Assembly (NCBI GenBank): GCA_034509925.1
Contig: CM067530.1
Coordinates: forward strand, 7,380,001-7,444,000
Length of the DNA stretch: 64,000 nucleotides
Direction of reading: 5' to 3'
DNA from: Hirudinaria manillensis
Taxonomy: Eukaryota; Annelida; Clitellata; Hirudinida; Hirudinidae
The notes beneath the pieces were generated by a model. It made no database searches. It worked only from the letters and a program-made list of their open reading frames with translations, and was not told the origin of the DNA. Position 1 is the first letter of the stretch, and every line of letters starts with the position of its first letter. Made by a program: the position numbers and the translations under genes. Below, piece after piece: positions 12,463 through 24,888 of the stretch.

Positions 12463-15400
12463 CTACCAGCAACGGAATGGTTTCAATTTGATTTCTTCTC
12501 GAGTTGAGCATTGATCCTCTTCTTTGAGAGTCATTCTTTCTTCGGCATTGTCCGTCTTTCTCTGACCGTCCTCACTCCTGATCATTCTGAGGTCTCCGTC
12601 CGACTGTCCGCACTGACCCTGGCTGTCGTAGGCCTGGTATGACTTTTTCTTGAGCCTGATGTTGAAGCAGCCGTAAATGACGGGATTCAGAGCACTGTTC
12701 AAGAAGGCCAAAGTTTCGGCAAAAGCGTACACGGACTGAGGAATTTCGTATTCATATTCGGTCCAAATGTGGATGAGATGAACGAGAAAATAAGGAGTCC
12801 AGCAAGCCATGAAGATGCAGATTATGCTCAGCGTCATCTTTACCGTTTTCATCTTTGCTTTCGAGATGGCAGAACTGTTCTTGACCGATTTCCTCAGAAC
12901 TTCCACCGACCTTTCCTTGCGTTTGAATCGAGACACTACAGAATCTGAATCGGCAGGTCTCTCGGCGAATTTCGCAAAGGTCGCATTTGCCTGCAGTTTC
13001 AGATTGGAAGTTTGAGACCAAACCGTTCTGGCAACGTTGATGTAGCAAAAGGAAATGATAAAGAACGGCACGATTAGGATATAAATCGTCATGAAAGTGA
13101 AGTAGGTCTTTCTCTGCCACCAGGCCGTGTATCCCAAGCTGGCACAAACCAGCTTCACCGCTCCGTCGGGATAGATTCCGACCGCCTTCTGCTTGAAGAT
13201 GAAGAGCTGTGGAGAAGCAAAGATGAAGGCGAGAATCCAAGAGATGGCGATGATTTTCCTAGGCCTCGATGTTAAAGACTTGACGCTGAGAGGCCTGCAA
13301 ATGGCCATGTAGCGATCGATACTCATTCCAGTCAAGATGAAGGTTGTGCTTGCCAGGGTGATCACCTGAAATTAAATCAACCGGGTGGAAAATGCAGGCA
13401 AGTTAAACATCCAAATAATTTCTAAGCATGGTTGAAATCGATTTGATTCTTGCCGAGTTAAAAGCAATTCCAATTTTTATTTATTTCAATTTGTTATAGT
13501 CGAAATAAAATCAAGCTCGACGCTAAATATATTTCATAAAAGCATGTCTCTTCCATCTTGTAATCTACTTGAGTTATCAAAGAAAAGATCCAAGTATAAA
13601 TTAAAGTCGAACAAAGGAAGCAATCACGAGCCATGAAGGGGATGAAATGTCCCGAGTAATCTTTTCGTGGATGCGTCTTGTGCACCACGAGTATTTCTCG
13701 CTTTTCCACTCCATGTTGTCCTCCTTGTTTTATTTTTATTTTTTTAGTGACAGACATGCACCGGATTTCGGCTCTGATCCGTCTTTAGTCGGGCTTTAAA
13801 TAATATCACTCAAGTGCCCAGTACGTTTTGTTTATTTCTTGGTATTTGTTTTGAAAATGACCCTGTTTTTGCAGTGCTTGTTTTACGCCGCACGAGTTTC
13901 CGATGCCTTCCGGCACCGATTTCTTTTTTGTTTTTAGTAAAATTATGTCAGTTTTAAATTTAAACTTCGGTTTTAACCATTTTGCAATAACCTGCCTTTT
14001 ACTTAAAGTGTGAATTGCAATTATAACATCGATAAAAACCATGGGAATAAATCATAATTTTTAGTTGATATCTATGTTTTCATACTTCTAAGTTACATCT
14101 GTGTCATTCGGTGCATAAGACCCTCAGATCCTATTATTTTACCATCCCAAGCATACAATGAATAAAACATTTACATTTCCTGCAAAGCATTGAAACATTT
14201 TTCAGATGATCCCTGAAATTTGTCGATTACACCGCTGAGCTGAAGGTCAAAGATGGAAGCAATAAATTTGGAGCTTTAGCAGATTTCACTTGCAAAGTCT
14301 CTCATTACTTTCACCATCTTCACTTTCTATAAACACTTTCTTCTCAATGACCAATAAAATCACTCCAATCAAACTGCTGTTTGTCACCTTTTGCCGACTG
14401 TTAGCTAAGCGAGTAGAGTAATCCTTGTGGCAAAGGTGTAAAAATAACACGTATTAATAAAAAAATTGGAAATAAATTCAAAATAAACTTCCAAGTTATC
14501 ATTTCGTACGTAAATTGAAAATCAAGTTATCATTACAGAGATAATGTAGGTTAACTACAACTTGGAAGCTTAGACTTGATGTGGAAAATGATGATTTTAA
14601 AAACTTGGCGACTTTGGATTTCGAAGATGCCGAAGAAATGGACATTGCTTGGAAATCAGTGAAATTGGTGAAAGTGACGAACAATAATTTTTTAAAGCAA
14701 ACAGGCGAAATTTATTCTCTTTTTTCAATTTCAAAATACATTTCAAACTACATTTTAACTAATATTTTAACTGCATTTGTTCAAAATTAAAGCAAAAATT
14801 TATGCGATATATACGATAGCATTTCGTAAAAATTTAATCTTTCGCGAAACAAAGGTGTTTACGTCAAAGAATTTATTGATAAGAATGAAGTGCTTCAATT
14901 CAGAACATTTTTTAACCTGACTTTGCGAGTGAATTTTAAAATCTTTGTTGCTTTTAATCTTTTAACATAAATTGGAATCGTACATCACCAGAGGTCAATG
15001 GGTGTAATGGGCGTGGCTCCATCGAGATGAACTTAAAATAGAAAATGAAATTTCCCGATTAACGAAATACAAAACAATGGAATCCTTCAACGTGGCTTAT
15101 CACCTTCCGAGAGACTTAATTTCAACAATCTCTCCCAAACAGAAGATCGCTATTTTCTATGCAATAGTTATTTATTCTTAAAATGCTACTTTGTCTTACT
15201 TATTTTATTTATATCTTTCAATTTATATTATTTATATAATATTTTATATAAAAGTTGTATATTATTTAAATAATATTTAATATAAACATTAAATTAATTA
15301 TATAAGTATTAAATTATATATTATATTAATTATGTTATACATACAATTATACATATACAAGTAGTTTATACATATCTGTATGTAGATGTAATAATAAATC

Positions 15401-18400
15401 AAGCAATACTTGAAAATTACAAAGTTTGTTAGAACTTCCAACGCAATGTATTTATGACGAACTCCATGGAAAATAAAATAAAACCCATTAACATGAAATC
15501 TTTGTTCTTTATGGCTTCTTGAGACACAAAAGTCATATTCTTGGTGGTTCTTAAATAATTGAAAAGTACTTGGTAGGAAGCCTCCTAAAGGAGGAAAGTT
15601 AATTATAATTAATTATATTTAATGACCTTTTTAAAATTAATCAAATTTTATTTCTAAAAATAATTCAATTAAAAATAAAAATAATTCAATTATTTTTAGA
15701 AACTTTACAATGCTGATCCCGGTCGATAAATTACTTTTTTTAATTTAATATGAAATCTTATTTGTAAAATTATCGATATTTCATTTTCTTACGAAAGAAT
15801 ATTTGTATAAAATCGGTAAAAGAAGATGCGCAATACTTGGGTAATGACATTTATTTAACAAGTATTCGTGCCACAAGTGATGTTCTGTCATCGAATGAAA
15901 TAATCTCTTGATCGATGCCATGCCTACAAGTATCGTTGGCTGAACGTTTCGAGTGATAAATTGCTTGAGTCTGGGAGCCCTAATTGGCTCCGTGTATCAC
16001 ACCAAATCATTTCACTCCACGTAACATTTGTACTTATTACAACATTTGTAACCACGGCAGAATCCCTAATAATCGAGAGCCACTGATTTACGGTTGTATT
16101 CAGAGATACGAAACATGGCTTATTTGTTTTGTTTTTTAAGCAAAACATTCCAACAATACAACGACGTCTACGACGGGAATTTAGCTGAAAATTTAAAACC
16201 TCAAATTATTCTGTAAAACAAGCTTCACTAAAAACAACACTTCATGGAACAATTGCAACAAAATCGTTCTCAACAACAACTTCTTTTTCATTTTTCAACT
16301 TTCCGTGAAATTGGTTTTTGCTTCGTGACAGGCAAAATAAAAAGGTAGCAGATTGAAGTCAATCTTCGTGTTTTATTCTTCAAAACTTTCAACTTCAAAA
16401 GAAAATCTGCCAACATTCAACAGGAAGGAAGTGAAATTATTATTTCTATTATCAATCATTCATTATTATACAATTAATTATGTATTATTTCATTTACTCT
16501 TCAATTGTAATTTAATACTTTGCTTTAAGAACGTTTGAAAACCCTAAAATACTTTTAAAAGCTCTCGAAAGGAAAACGCAAATGAACTGAAAATGAAGTT
16601 TTCTCAGCTAATTGATTCTGTCAGGAAGGAAAGGCCATTTTGTTTATTTAAATGCATTTATTTATATTCATTTATTTATATTTATTTATTTATATTCATT
16701 TATTTATATTCATTTATTTATATTCATTTATTTATATTCATTTATTTATATTCATTTATTTATATTCATTTATTTATATTTATTATTATCATTATTCAAG
16801 TTAAATTAATTTCAATATAATTTGTATAATTTATAGCTCATTTTAATCTTTATAATAAATATTTTATATAAATAATAATTTATTTTGTCTTTGTTATCAT
16901 TTTAACGTATTAACAAGAATTGTTTACTTCTTTATCCAGATTTTCAAAATAATAGTGATGATTAGAAAACGGATTTAAATAAAATATTATAAATAAATAA
17001 TTATAATAATATTGTAATAACCCGGGGTCCTCAAACTAATTATAGAAGGTCAGGTTTATTGAACGTTGTCAGATGGCTTGGAAGATGTAAAATGCTTAAT
17101 TGATTAAGTCTTGAAATCTGCTGTTTCTATTACTCTCGCTCTACTTTCCGATATAAATCCATTTGTCAAAGGTACATAACCAAAGAGTCTGAATAGCACC
17201 AATTTAATTCTCAAATTATATTGCCACTAAATTTAATTAATTATTAAAATAATTAATCGGCAATATAATTTTAATTATTCAATTTATTGGATCTAGGGAT
17301 CCAACACTGCCCCCTCCTTAAATCTGTTCGTCCCGAACAGACATCTATTCCCATTTTCATTTTTACTCTCGGAATAGGATCCGATCTTCCAACAATCTCA
17401 TGGCTGCAAATCCCAGATCCATTTGCTTTGTCATCTTCTGGGATTTCTGTCTCCTCCCTTTTACTTCTGCGTCCCGCAAGTTTCAGCCGCGGAACATCGC
17501 CATTTCTATGCACACTCTCCTGCTCCACGATGTCGCCAGATCCCAGACTCTCCTCAGGATCACCTGCTCCACTTTCCATGCTAGGCACTCTCCTGAAATC
17601 CCGAGCGCTCCCTTCTGTTATTTCCAATGGAGCCGAAACATCCGCTGGTAAATCCATGGGCTGTTCTGTAGACTCTACTTGTTCCACCATCAAATCCGTG
17701 CGCTCCACCGGCAACCCCACGAGACTCATCAGTAACTCCTCGGGCTGCACCAACAACTCCACATGATCCACCGGCAATCCCATAGGCTCCTCCGAAAGTT
17801 CCACTTGCTCCACTAAAACCTCCGTGAGCTCTCTGGGCCCTGCTGACGACTCGACCTGTTCTGGTAACTCTATGGGCTCCAACGTCGAGTTCTCTAAGTC
17901 TGCCATCACGCACAGAGTTTCTGGAGACACGTACGCACTGTGGTTGGATGTGCCTTCTAATGACTCCATCCCAATGCTGCCAGAAACGGTACTTGGAACA
18001 TCAGAACTCTTCTCAGTAGAGTTTCCATCAGAAACCAAAGAGGCATTCTGACACGGAACCGTTCTGTTTTTCAAATCACCCCTAATACTCCTAATACATT
18101 CCCTCATCTCATCTACGGACTTTTTCATAAAATCAAGAAATTCATCCATCTTTTTATGGGATGGATTCTCGAATTCGTATTCCTCTGGGTCATGGCCATT
18201 CTCTGTCAGCCATGCCCCAAGTCGCTCTCGTATCTCAGCTTTCGTGCCTTTCCAATCCAGGCCACGCTCTCTCAATTCTTGTCTCAATCGAGGCACGTAC
18301 AATTCATCCAAGTACTTCGGCATCGTTCACTTTTCAACTAAACAAGCTTCTACTTTAGTTACTTTTGGATACCCTTTAACTCTAAATCCCACTCCTGACA

Positions 18401-20602
18401 CCAATGTAATAACCCGGGGTCCTCAAACTAATTATAGAAGGTCAGGTTTATTGAACGTTGTCAGATGGCTTGGAAGATGTAAAATGCTTAATTGATTAAG
18501 TCTTGAAATCTGCTGTTTCTATTACTCTCGCTCTACTTTCCGATATAAATCCATTTGTCAAAGGTACATAACCAAAGAGTCTGAATAGCACCAATTTAAT
18601 TCTCAAATTATATTGCCACTAAATTTAATTAATTATTAAAATAATTAATCGGCAATATAATTTTAAATATTATTCAATTTATTGGATCTAGGGATCCAAC
18701 AATATTAATTATCTTATATTATTTATATTTGTTCTCAAGCTTTGAACATAACAAAGCTTTTCTGATTCGTCACTTTCTCTAGCTATTAATTTATTCGTAA
18801 TTTAAATTGATAAATTGATTTAAATTGGAATAAACTCTCAAAAATAAAATAATAAAAATATAAAATTCAATTATTTAATTTTAATAATACGATCTCAGCG
18901 ACCCGTAATAACCTTTTTGAGCCAATTTACATTTTTAACAGCATTTCGAAGGACATCCTGATGCCGTGGATGAGGTCATTTGTTATCATTTAATTATTTT
19001 ATTTCAAAATTAAATTGAATTTATTTTCATCGGGAATTTAATATTTGTTTTGCTTAAATATTTAATCCTTTCATTTATCTAATTAATCCTAATTTAAATA
19101 ATAATTAATAAAATAATTAATAAATAAATATCTTTTTTATGATTGGTGTTTACAGCCACAAACTCAAACTAATAAGTTTACCATTAAATCCATTAACGTA
19201 ATTAATCGGATTATGTTGTTTCTAAACAACCACCAGACTTGTATATTCCTCTTCAACGGTTACAATCATCACAATAACTCACAATAAAAACATTTATTAT
19301 TTCTATTTTATTTTTAATGAGAAACTTTCTTGCATGAAATTATCTCAGATTTTCGAGATTAGTTTTACATTCTCACGCTTTTCATGTTAATTCATGTCAA
19401 TCATTTTCAATTATTTTCAATCAATTCGTGTCCATAATTTTGTAAAATGGACGCTCGTCACTTAGGATGACACAACTTTGATTGTGACGATGATGATGAC
19501 GACGATGGCGATGATGACGATGATAACGATGATAATAATGATGACGATGATGTGAATAGAGTCGCTTGAAGCAAAAATGGAGGTCTTCCGGAATTTATTG
19601 GCGCGAACATCTGCCTACTTCGACTTGCAAGCAAGAATTTAAACAAAAACATTTATTATTTTCAATTATTTTTCATATTACCTTAAAATAAATTTGTATT
19701 AATTCAAATAGTTTTTACAAAAAAAAATAAATAATCAAATAGTTTAAATAGTTTAAAATAATAGTTTATATATAATTAATCATTTAAAACAAAATAATCA
19801 ATTACTTTTAATGTAATTTTTAATTTGAAATAAGAATATCTATTTTGAAATATCTGAATTTCAGATAAATTATAGTTTAAAAAATGAAGTCCACGTTAAA
19901 AGATAAATTCATAACTTTGCAGCTCGAGGGCCATGTTTAACTCATTTCTTTCAATTGCATGAGGAAATAAATTTTTACAAATCTTGTGCAAATAATTAAA
20001 AAATTTTATTTATGGATTTATTTTTAATAAAGCTTTTATTCAGTGTATTCTATCTGTTCAGTAATAATCATTGTTTGCCATTATTATGGTTATTAAGATT
20101 ATTTACTATTACCATTTATGTTACAAATACAAACTTATTTCGTATAAAAATGCATTAATAACAAGTTAATAAATAATTAATTAACCGTATTAACATGAAT
20201 TAATAATAACATCAATATCGATGAGCCGTGTTTTAATAATGCAAAAAAGGGGCCGACCTGAACGTACACTAGGATTTTGCAGAACGGATTTCCGAGGATC
20301 CAAGAAGTTTTGAGTGCCACGAACAGGACCTCCGAGGTCATCGTGAATGCAAGGACTGTGAGGTCACCGATGGCCAGGTTGATGATGAAGATGTTTACCC
20401 TGTTGCTGGACCTTTGAAGGGGCTGAGATCTTCTGCCCTTCCATACCAGGACCACCAGGATTGTAACGTTTCCGCAGAAGGTGATGATCATCAGAAGGAC
20501 GATGCCCACGATTCTCTGCACGGACTCCACCGTCCAAACCTCTTCGTACTCGACGGGAGGAAGAGCCGTCGTCGATTGGTTGGCCGAGGTCGTGAGATTC
20601 AT
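12463..20602 (-). CDS. Class A neuropeptide GPCR, CCAP/NPS/vasopressin-receptor-like
   Basis: Two coding exons, 20602-20258 and 13365-12463, join in phase 0 (CAG|gtcggc ... ttcag|GTG) to give 415 residues. The start is the first in-frame ATG at 20602, giving an N-terminus with NLT and NQS glycosylation sites. Landmarks: GN45 in TM1, LAIGD in TM2, Cys108 at the top of TM3 paired with Cys189 in ECL2, DRY at 132-134 followed by ICRPL, Trp158 in TM4, a long basic third loop, SKAKMKTVKMT leading into CWTP at 303-306, and NPVIY at 342-346. The join at YVQ|VITLAST falls in TM3, where this family reads YLQV..AST. ISKAK...CW.PYFL and RT.W resemble the neuropeptide S, CCAP and vasopressin/oxytocin receptor group; the ligand cannot be told. 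The tail is hydrophilic and Ser/Glu-rich. The intron of about 6.9 kb holds an LTR element. Confidence 0.85.
16650..16790. repeat. 14-bp minisatellite in GPCR intron
   Basis: The unit ATATTCATTTATTT is repeated about ten times. Two plus-strand open frames here encode only Y/I/F/L repeats and are artefacts. Confidence 0.85.
17013..17306 (-). repeat. 3' LTR of the miniature retroelement
   Basis: 294 bp with TG...CA ends; identical to the 5' LTR apart from a missing 3 bp (ata) near position 17275. It supplies the last dozen codons and the stop of the internal ORF. Confidence 0.9.
17271..18323 (-). CDS. SAP-domain Gag-like protein of the miniature retroelement
   Basis: A 350-residue ORF starting 81 bases after the 5' LTR and ending inside the 3' LTR. 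Residues about 10-45 form a SAP-type helix-extension-helix nucleic-acid-binding motif (LRQELRERGL, GTKAEIRERL), a module known at the N-terminus of some LTR-retroelement Gag proteins. Residues about 55-85 look like a short amphipathic helix. Residues about 150-230 carry diverged repeats of about 15 residues built on E-L/Q-V-E-x-x-x-x-P-x-x-L-P. The C-terminal part is Arg/Glu-rich and overlaps the polypurine tract. No zinc knuckle or pol motif is seen. The SAP call is from pattern recognition. A direct gag remnant or a gag-pol deletion fusion are both possible. Confidence 0.7.
   Translation of the reverse strand: MPKYLDELYVPRLRQELRERGLDWKGTKAEIRERLGAWLTENGHDPEEYEFENPSHKKMDEFLDFMKKSVDEMRECIRSIRGDLKNRTVPCQNASLVSDGNSTEKSSDVPSTVSGSIGMESLEGTSNHSAYVSPETLCVMADLENSTLEPIELPEQVESSAGPRELTEVLVEQVELSEEPMGLPVDHVELLVQPEELLMSLVGLPVERTDLMVEQVESTEQPMDLPADVSAPLEITEGSARDFRRVPSMESGAGDPEESLGSGDIVEQESVHRNGDVPRLKLAGRRSKREETEIPEDDKANGSGICSHEIVGRSDPIPRVKMKMGIDVCSGRTDLRRGQCWIPRSNKLNN
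18387..18404 (-). promoter_or_regulatory. Primer-binding site complementary to tRNA-Leu
   Basis: Directly after the 5' LTR the minus strand reads TTGGTGTCAGGAGTGGGATT. From the second base this is the exact complement of a leucine tRNA 3' end (ATCCCACTCCTGACA plus CCA), which I know from animal tRNA-Leu(CAG). Confidence 0.8.
18405..18701 (-). repeat. 5' LTR of the miniature retroelement
   Basis: 297 bp with TG...CA ends, near-identical to the LTR at 17013-17306. It should hold the element's promoter. A CAATAAACCTGACC polyadenylation motif lies near its downstream end. Confidence 0.9.
19490..19553. repeat. (GAT/GAC)n compound microsatellite
   Basis: Interrupted GAT/GAC triplets inside the GPCR intron. 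The minus-strand frame over it is Ser-rich only because of the repeat. Confidence 0.85.
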
Positions 20603-21714
20603 TTCTGATTGGTCGATTGAACTGATTTGTATGATGAATAGGTCAGTTACTGACCAATCAGATTGTAGGGTTAAGGTTTTCAAGAGTTCTTTTGGTTCCA
20701 AATTGGCGTAACATATCCGGAAGTCTGTATAATTGATTAACAGCTTGATTAACGATTGATAACGAAAGCACTGAACGCAAGATCTGAATCACAATACATG
20801 AATTTTAAAAAATGACAAATTAAAAATTACCTAATAGATTTTCAAAAACGTTATGGCAATTTAAAAATAAATTTAACAAATTAATTTATAGCCATTTGTA
20901 ATATCTTAATTTATAATTTAATATGCGAACATTATTATAGCCGTACTTGAACTCCGTCGAGCATAAACTCCGTCATGCAAAGCCTGCAACGTGTACCATG
21001 AAATACTTCGGCCCTCACCAGCCTCCTCAACATCTCACCAATTCCCCCCTTTCCAAAAGGATCGATTTCACCTCAAGTGATTATAAATCAAACTTTATTG
21101 ATAATTCAGACGGTACGTCTAGGGAAATTATTCTCCGGGAGCATTTGTTGGCAAACATAATTACCGAATAGCGCGGTCTCTATGGAAACAAATATACAAA
21201 TATCGGGGTGGATATTAATGCCAGCGTTCAATGTGACTCGTACGAAAATGTCGGATTGAATATGAATTTGAACGGAAAACGATTTGGATTGTTGACAGTA
21301 AAAGAATATCATCAGTACATCCGATGCTTTATAAAAAGGACTGTCGCTCTACTGGATGAGAATCTTCAAGGCTCGAAATGAATGATAGACATTCAATCAA
21401 AATTCATTTCATTTCCGAATGGATTTGCACTTTAATTTTTTTTCGGAAATTCGAAATTATTTAAAAATTATTACATTATTACTATAATTATTATATTATA
21501 AATTATTACATTATTATTCAAAATATTGTCCTCGCAACAAAATGTCGGCACTTATTGTCAAAATTCAAATTATTACTTGGTTCCACATTAGGAAGGTTAC
21601 GCGGAGTTTTTCCATGCCAGCGAGTGTCATGCCATGCCAGGGGAATTTTGTGTTTTTGAGTTTCTAATAATATAAAATTATATTAAATATAAAAATGAGT
21701 AGTTGTTGCTGTTG

Positions 21715-21765
21715 ATGGTGACGACGACGACGATGATGATGACGACGACGACGATGGTGGCACGC
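21715..21765. repeat. (GAC/GAT)n microsatellite
   Basis: Interrupted GAC/GAT triplets, same class as elsewhere in the window. Confidence 0.85.
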
Positions 21766-22086
21766 AGATCCATTCATCATCTTATATACAGTCAGTGGTC
21801 AGTCAGGAATTTGTCCGAAAGTATTTAGGGAATTAATTATGAAATTAATTTTATAAAATATTATTAACATGCTGTTGTGTCATATATTAATGAATTGATT
21901 CATTTATCGGTTTATTTCTCCAGGTTTATTGATAAATAATTTTGTGAAAATAATTTTTACTCTGGTCATGGTTTGTTTTAATGAACAAGAAGCTTCAGTG
22001 ATTTCCTATTAAAATGTTTAACTCAGACTCGATAAGACCGTCATCGAAACAAGAATTTAGTATTCACAAGATGGCTTTAGGTTTAC

Positions 22087-22088
22087 TG

Positions 22089-22181
<93 letters not shown>

Positions 22182-22233
22182 GATTATTATTATTATGATT
22201 ATTATTATTATGATTATTATTATTATGATTATG

Positions 22234-22278
<45 letters not shown>
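22087..22278. repeat. Long (ATT)n microsatellite with ATG interruptions
   Basis: More than 60 ATT triplets with four or five evenly spaced GATT interruptions. Open frames over it encode poly-Tyr, poly-Asn or poly-Ile and are artefacts. Confidence 0.95.
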
Positions 22279-22748
22279 AAATATATTATTTGCATATTTT
22301 GATTTCTGTGTAAGAAACCCTGACGACTTTGGCCGACTGCTTTGAGTGGCTAAGTTAGGATTGATCAAGTTTTAAGTTTGATCAAGTATTGAGAATTAAT
22401 TTGTAAAACTGCCCATCTTGTACAATTATTGAAACATCATTTCTTAATTACGAATGTTATTATTACTGCCTCATTTGACTGCAAACACACATTAACGAGA
22501 TGCACGTGGATTCGAGTTTTCACGGATAACATTTGAAAAATGCAATGTTTTTCAGGTCATCCACTCTCCCCTGTTCATATGCCAAACTACAAAATTCTTC
22601 GTACTCTTTGGAGGGACAATAGCTTCTACGCCTAGCTATAATTTTTGTGAATTCATTTCTCATCTCATTCACTTTCCTGACGATTCTTGAACAATAGCCA
22701 CCAAATTAATCACTTCAGATAATCTTCAAGGTTTTCAACGTTTAGAAG

Positions 22749-22864
22749 TTTATAGTTATATAGTAGTTTATATATATAATAACTATTTCTAACTCGGTGA
22801 TATAGTTAGTTTATAGTTATATAGTAGTTTATATATATATAATAACTATTTCTAACTCGGTGAT
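22749..22864. repeat. Tandem duplication of about 60 bp
   Basis: A block starting tttatagttatatagtag and ending ctaactcggtgat occurs twice in tandem, differing by a TA step in the inner (TA)n tract. Confidence 0.85.
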
Positions 22865-24888
22865 TGAATATAACAGAATTGTTACCATGCCGTTGAGTTA
22901 AACACAAACTGCCAACGTGAAATAAAAATATAATAAAAATGTAAATAAGTGAGAGTTAATCATTAAATATTCAAGTTAATCGGGTTGGACGGAAACCAAC
23001 CTTCCCCGTTCTCTCCAATATTGCGTAATACATCCAACACTCCCAACAGAAATCAATTTCAAACACTTCTTGCAAATGCAGTAAGACAATAAATCAATTT
23101 CGTGACCTACGGTTATCGGCGCAAAGCAAAAGATTGATGAAACAAAAGATTATAATTTAATAACGTGGCGATAATTTTTAGTGAACTCATCCAAGGCAGG
23201 CTTTGTCTCAACCAGAACTGACGTGATGAAAACTGAGTGGACAGTTGGAGTCTTTTAAAATCTCCTGCGTTACCGTCCACAATGGTGTTGGGGATTATTT
23301 AAAAACCCTTCAAAATCTTGTTCATTGTTGCTTGGAGTTTTTACTTTAATTATAAAAGTTCGCTGTAAGTAGTTGAAACGCATTAAAGACATTTGGTTGG
23401 ATTAACCCCAACAATCTTCCAGCCATCCACACTCTATCCTAATAAATAATTATTATTTATAAAAATAATTATATTATATTATTTGCAAAAAATAGTTATT
23501 TGTTCAAAAATCTCCGACGATATCCACGAGGTTACGGGTACTAACAAATGAATTATCATTTCGTGAGTCAAGTAATTGTTTTTATTTCTTCAAATATATC
23601 ATTTTAATTATGGAAATCTTTTTTTTTTATTTATTTAGATATCGAAATTAATTCCGACGAGTGCTTCAAAGAAATTCTCATAGATTTGAACAAATTTGAT
23701 TAAATTGATATTCGCTGGGTGTTCATTGTTGTTGTTGGTAATATGTTACCTAATTAATTAAAAATACTGCTTCATTGATTAAATATTTATTCATTATATT
23801 ATATATTAAATAATTCTCGTGAAATGCAAAGGGTTTGATCGAGAAAGATTTAAGTAAAGAATCGTTTCGATATTGATTCAATAACGACAAACATTTTAGT
23901 CAAAGATCCTCTTAAGAAGCAAGAGTTGCTTTGTATGTTTGTTTGCAATTCATGTCTTCTCTTTCCACGGCTCCACACAACAACATCTAATCACGTTCAT
24001 CTAATCGAACGTTTAGAACAAAAACTACACTTAAATGACACTTCAAAACTTGTTACAACCATGTCAGACTTTGACGGATGTCACAACTTAGCAGACGTAT
24101 CACTGTATCACTTACGACGTCAAGCAACTTCTGAGAACATCATATTTCTTCTGTTTTAAACGTCCAATTAAAATATTATAAAAATAAATCTTCATAAATT
24201 TATAAGCACAAATTGTTAACAAAGCAACTTGGACAAGGATCATCAGACAACCAGCATCTATTAAATTATACAATTTATCGTAAATTATATGCAATAAATT
24301 TATTATAGATATTTATTCTGAGTTACACCGACATCCTTTAAATTATACAATTTATTACTAATTTATTACAATTTATTACATAATAAAGACATTAAATTAC
24401 AAAAGGACCTCCGCAGCTCTCAAAACACGAAGTTTGAAATTGAAATTTCATGTCGGCCATTTTGTTATTGACATGAAAATATTTGTAGTTTCAAGCAAAA
24501 TTCGCCTGAAAGTAATTATAAAATAATATTTTCAATAATTTGTGATCCTTGTTGTGATTTTATTCATCATCATATCTGCTTAACAAAGATATTTCAACGC
24601 TTAAATAATTTAAATATTAATTTTGTGGGCGTGGCTTGCTTTGACATCGATGCCATGCTTTAATAATAACTATAACTAGTAATGTACGACTGATGACATA
24701 TGAGTAATTATTATTAATATTATTATTATTTATTTCAATTATCTGTTATAATTTATTATTTATGTTGTGTACAATTAGTAGTGGTACTAATATTATTATT
24801 AATATTATTATTATTATAGAAATAGTAAATATAACCTAATAGCAAATATTTACTTCGACATTAATAAGTAATAAATCGCCGTCCATCA

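Larger units (their letters stand above)
17013..18701 (-). mobile_element. Miniature non-autonomous LTR retrotransposon with intact ends
   Basis: A 1689-bp element transcribed on the minus strand. Left and right LTRs (17013-17306, 294 bp; 18405-18701, 297 bp) differ by only one 3-bp indel that I can see, so the insertion is recent. Each LTR runs TGTTGGATCC...TTATTACA in element orientation. The element is flanked by the 4-bp duplication ATAT (17009-17012, 18702-18705). The primer-binding site follows the 5' LTR directly (18387-18404) and a polypurine tract AAGGAGGGGGCAG lies just before the 3' LTR (17307-17319). The interior holds one SAP-domain ORF and no protease, reverse transcriptase, RNase H or integrase, so it must move in trans, like TRIM/TR-GAG elements. 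It sits in sense orientation inside the GPCR intron. Confidence 0.9.

Noticed and set aside
12752..13240. 162-codon frame overlapping the GPCR
   Set aside because: Same-strand out-of-frame shadow of the receptor exon.
14581..14790. Short acidic plus-strand frame in the GPCR intron
   Set aside because: No splice partner or similarity; the end drifts into AT-rich low-complexity residues.
16593..16820. Repetitive hydrophobic open frames that could mimic a repeat protein or array
   Set aside because: A 14-bp AT-rich minisatellite; no spacers, so not CRISPR-like, and no gene context.
17287..17766. Plus-strand frame of 159 codons in the retroelement
   Set aside because: Antisense shadow of the SAP-domain ORF.
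22057..22368. Open frames of poly-Asn, poly-Tyr and poly-Ile
   Set aside because: All come from the (ATT)n microsatellite read in different frames.
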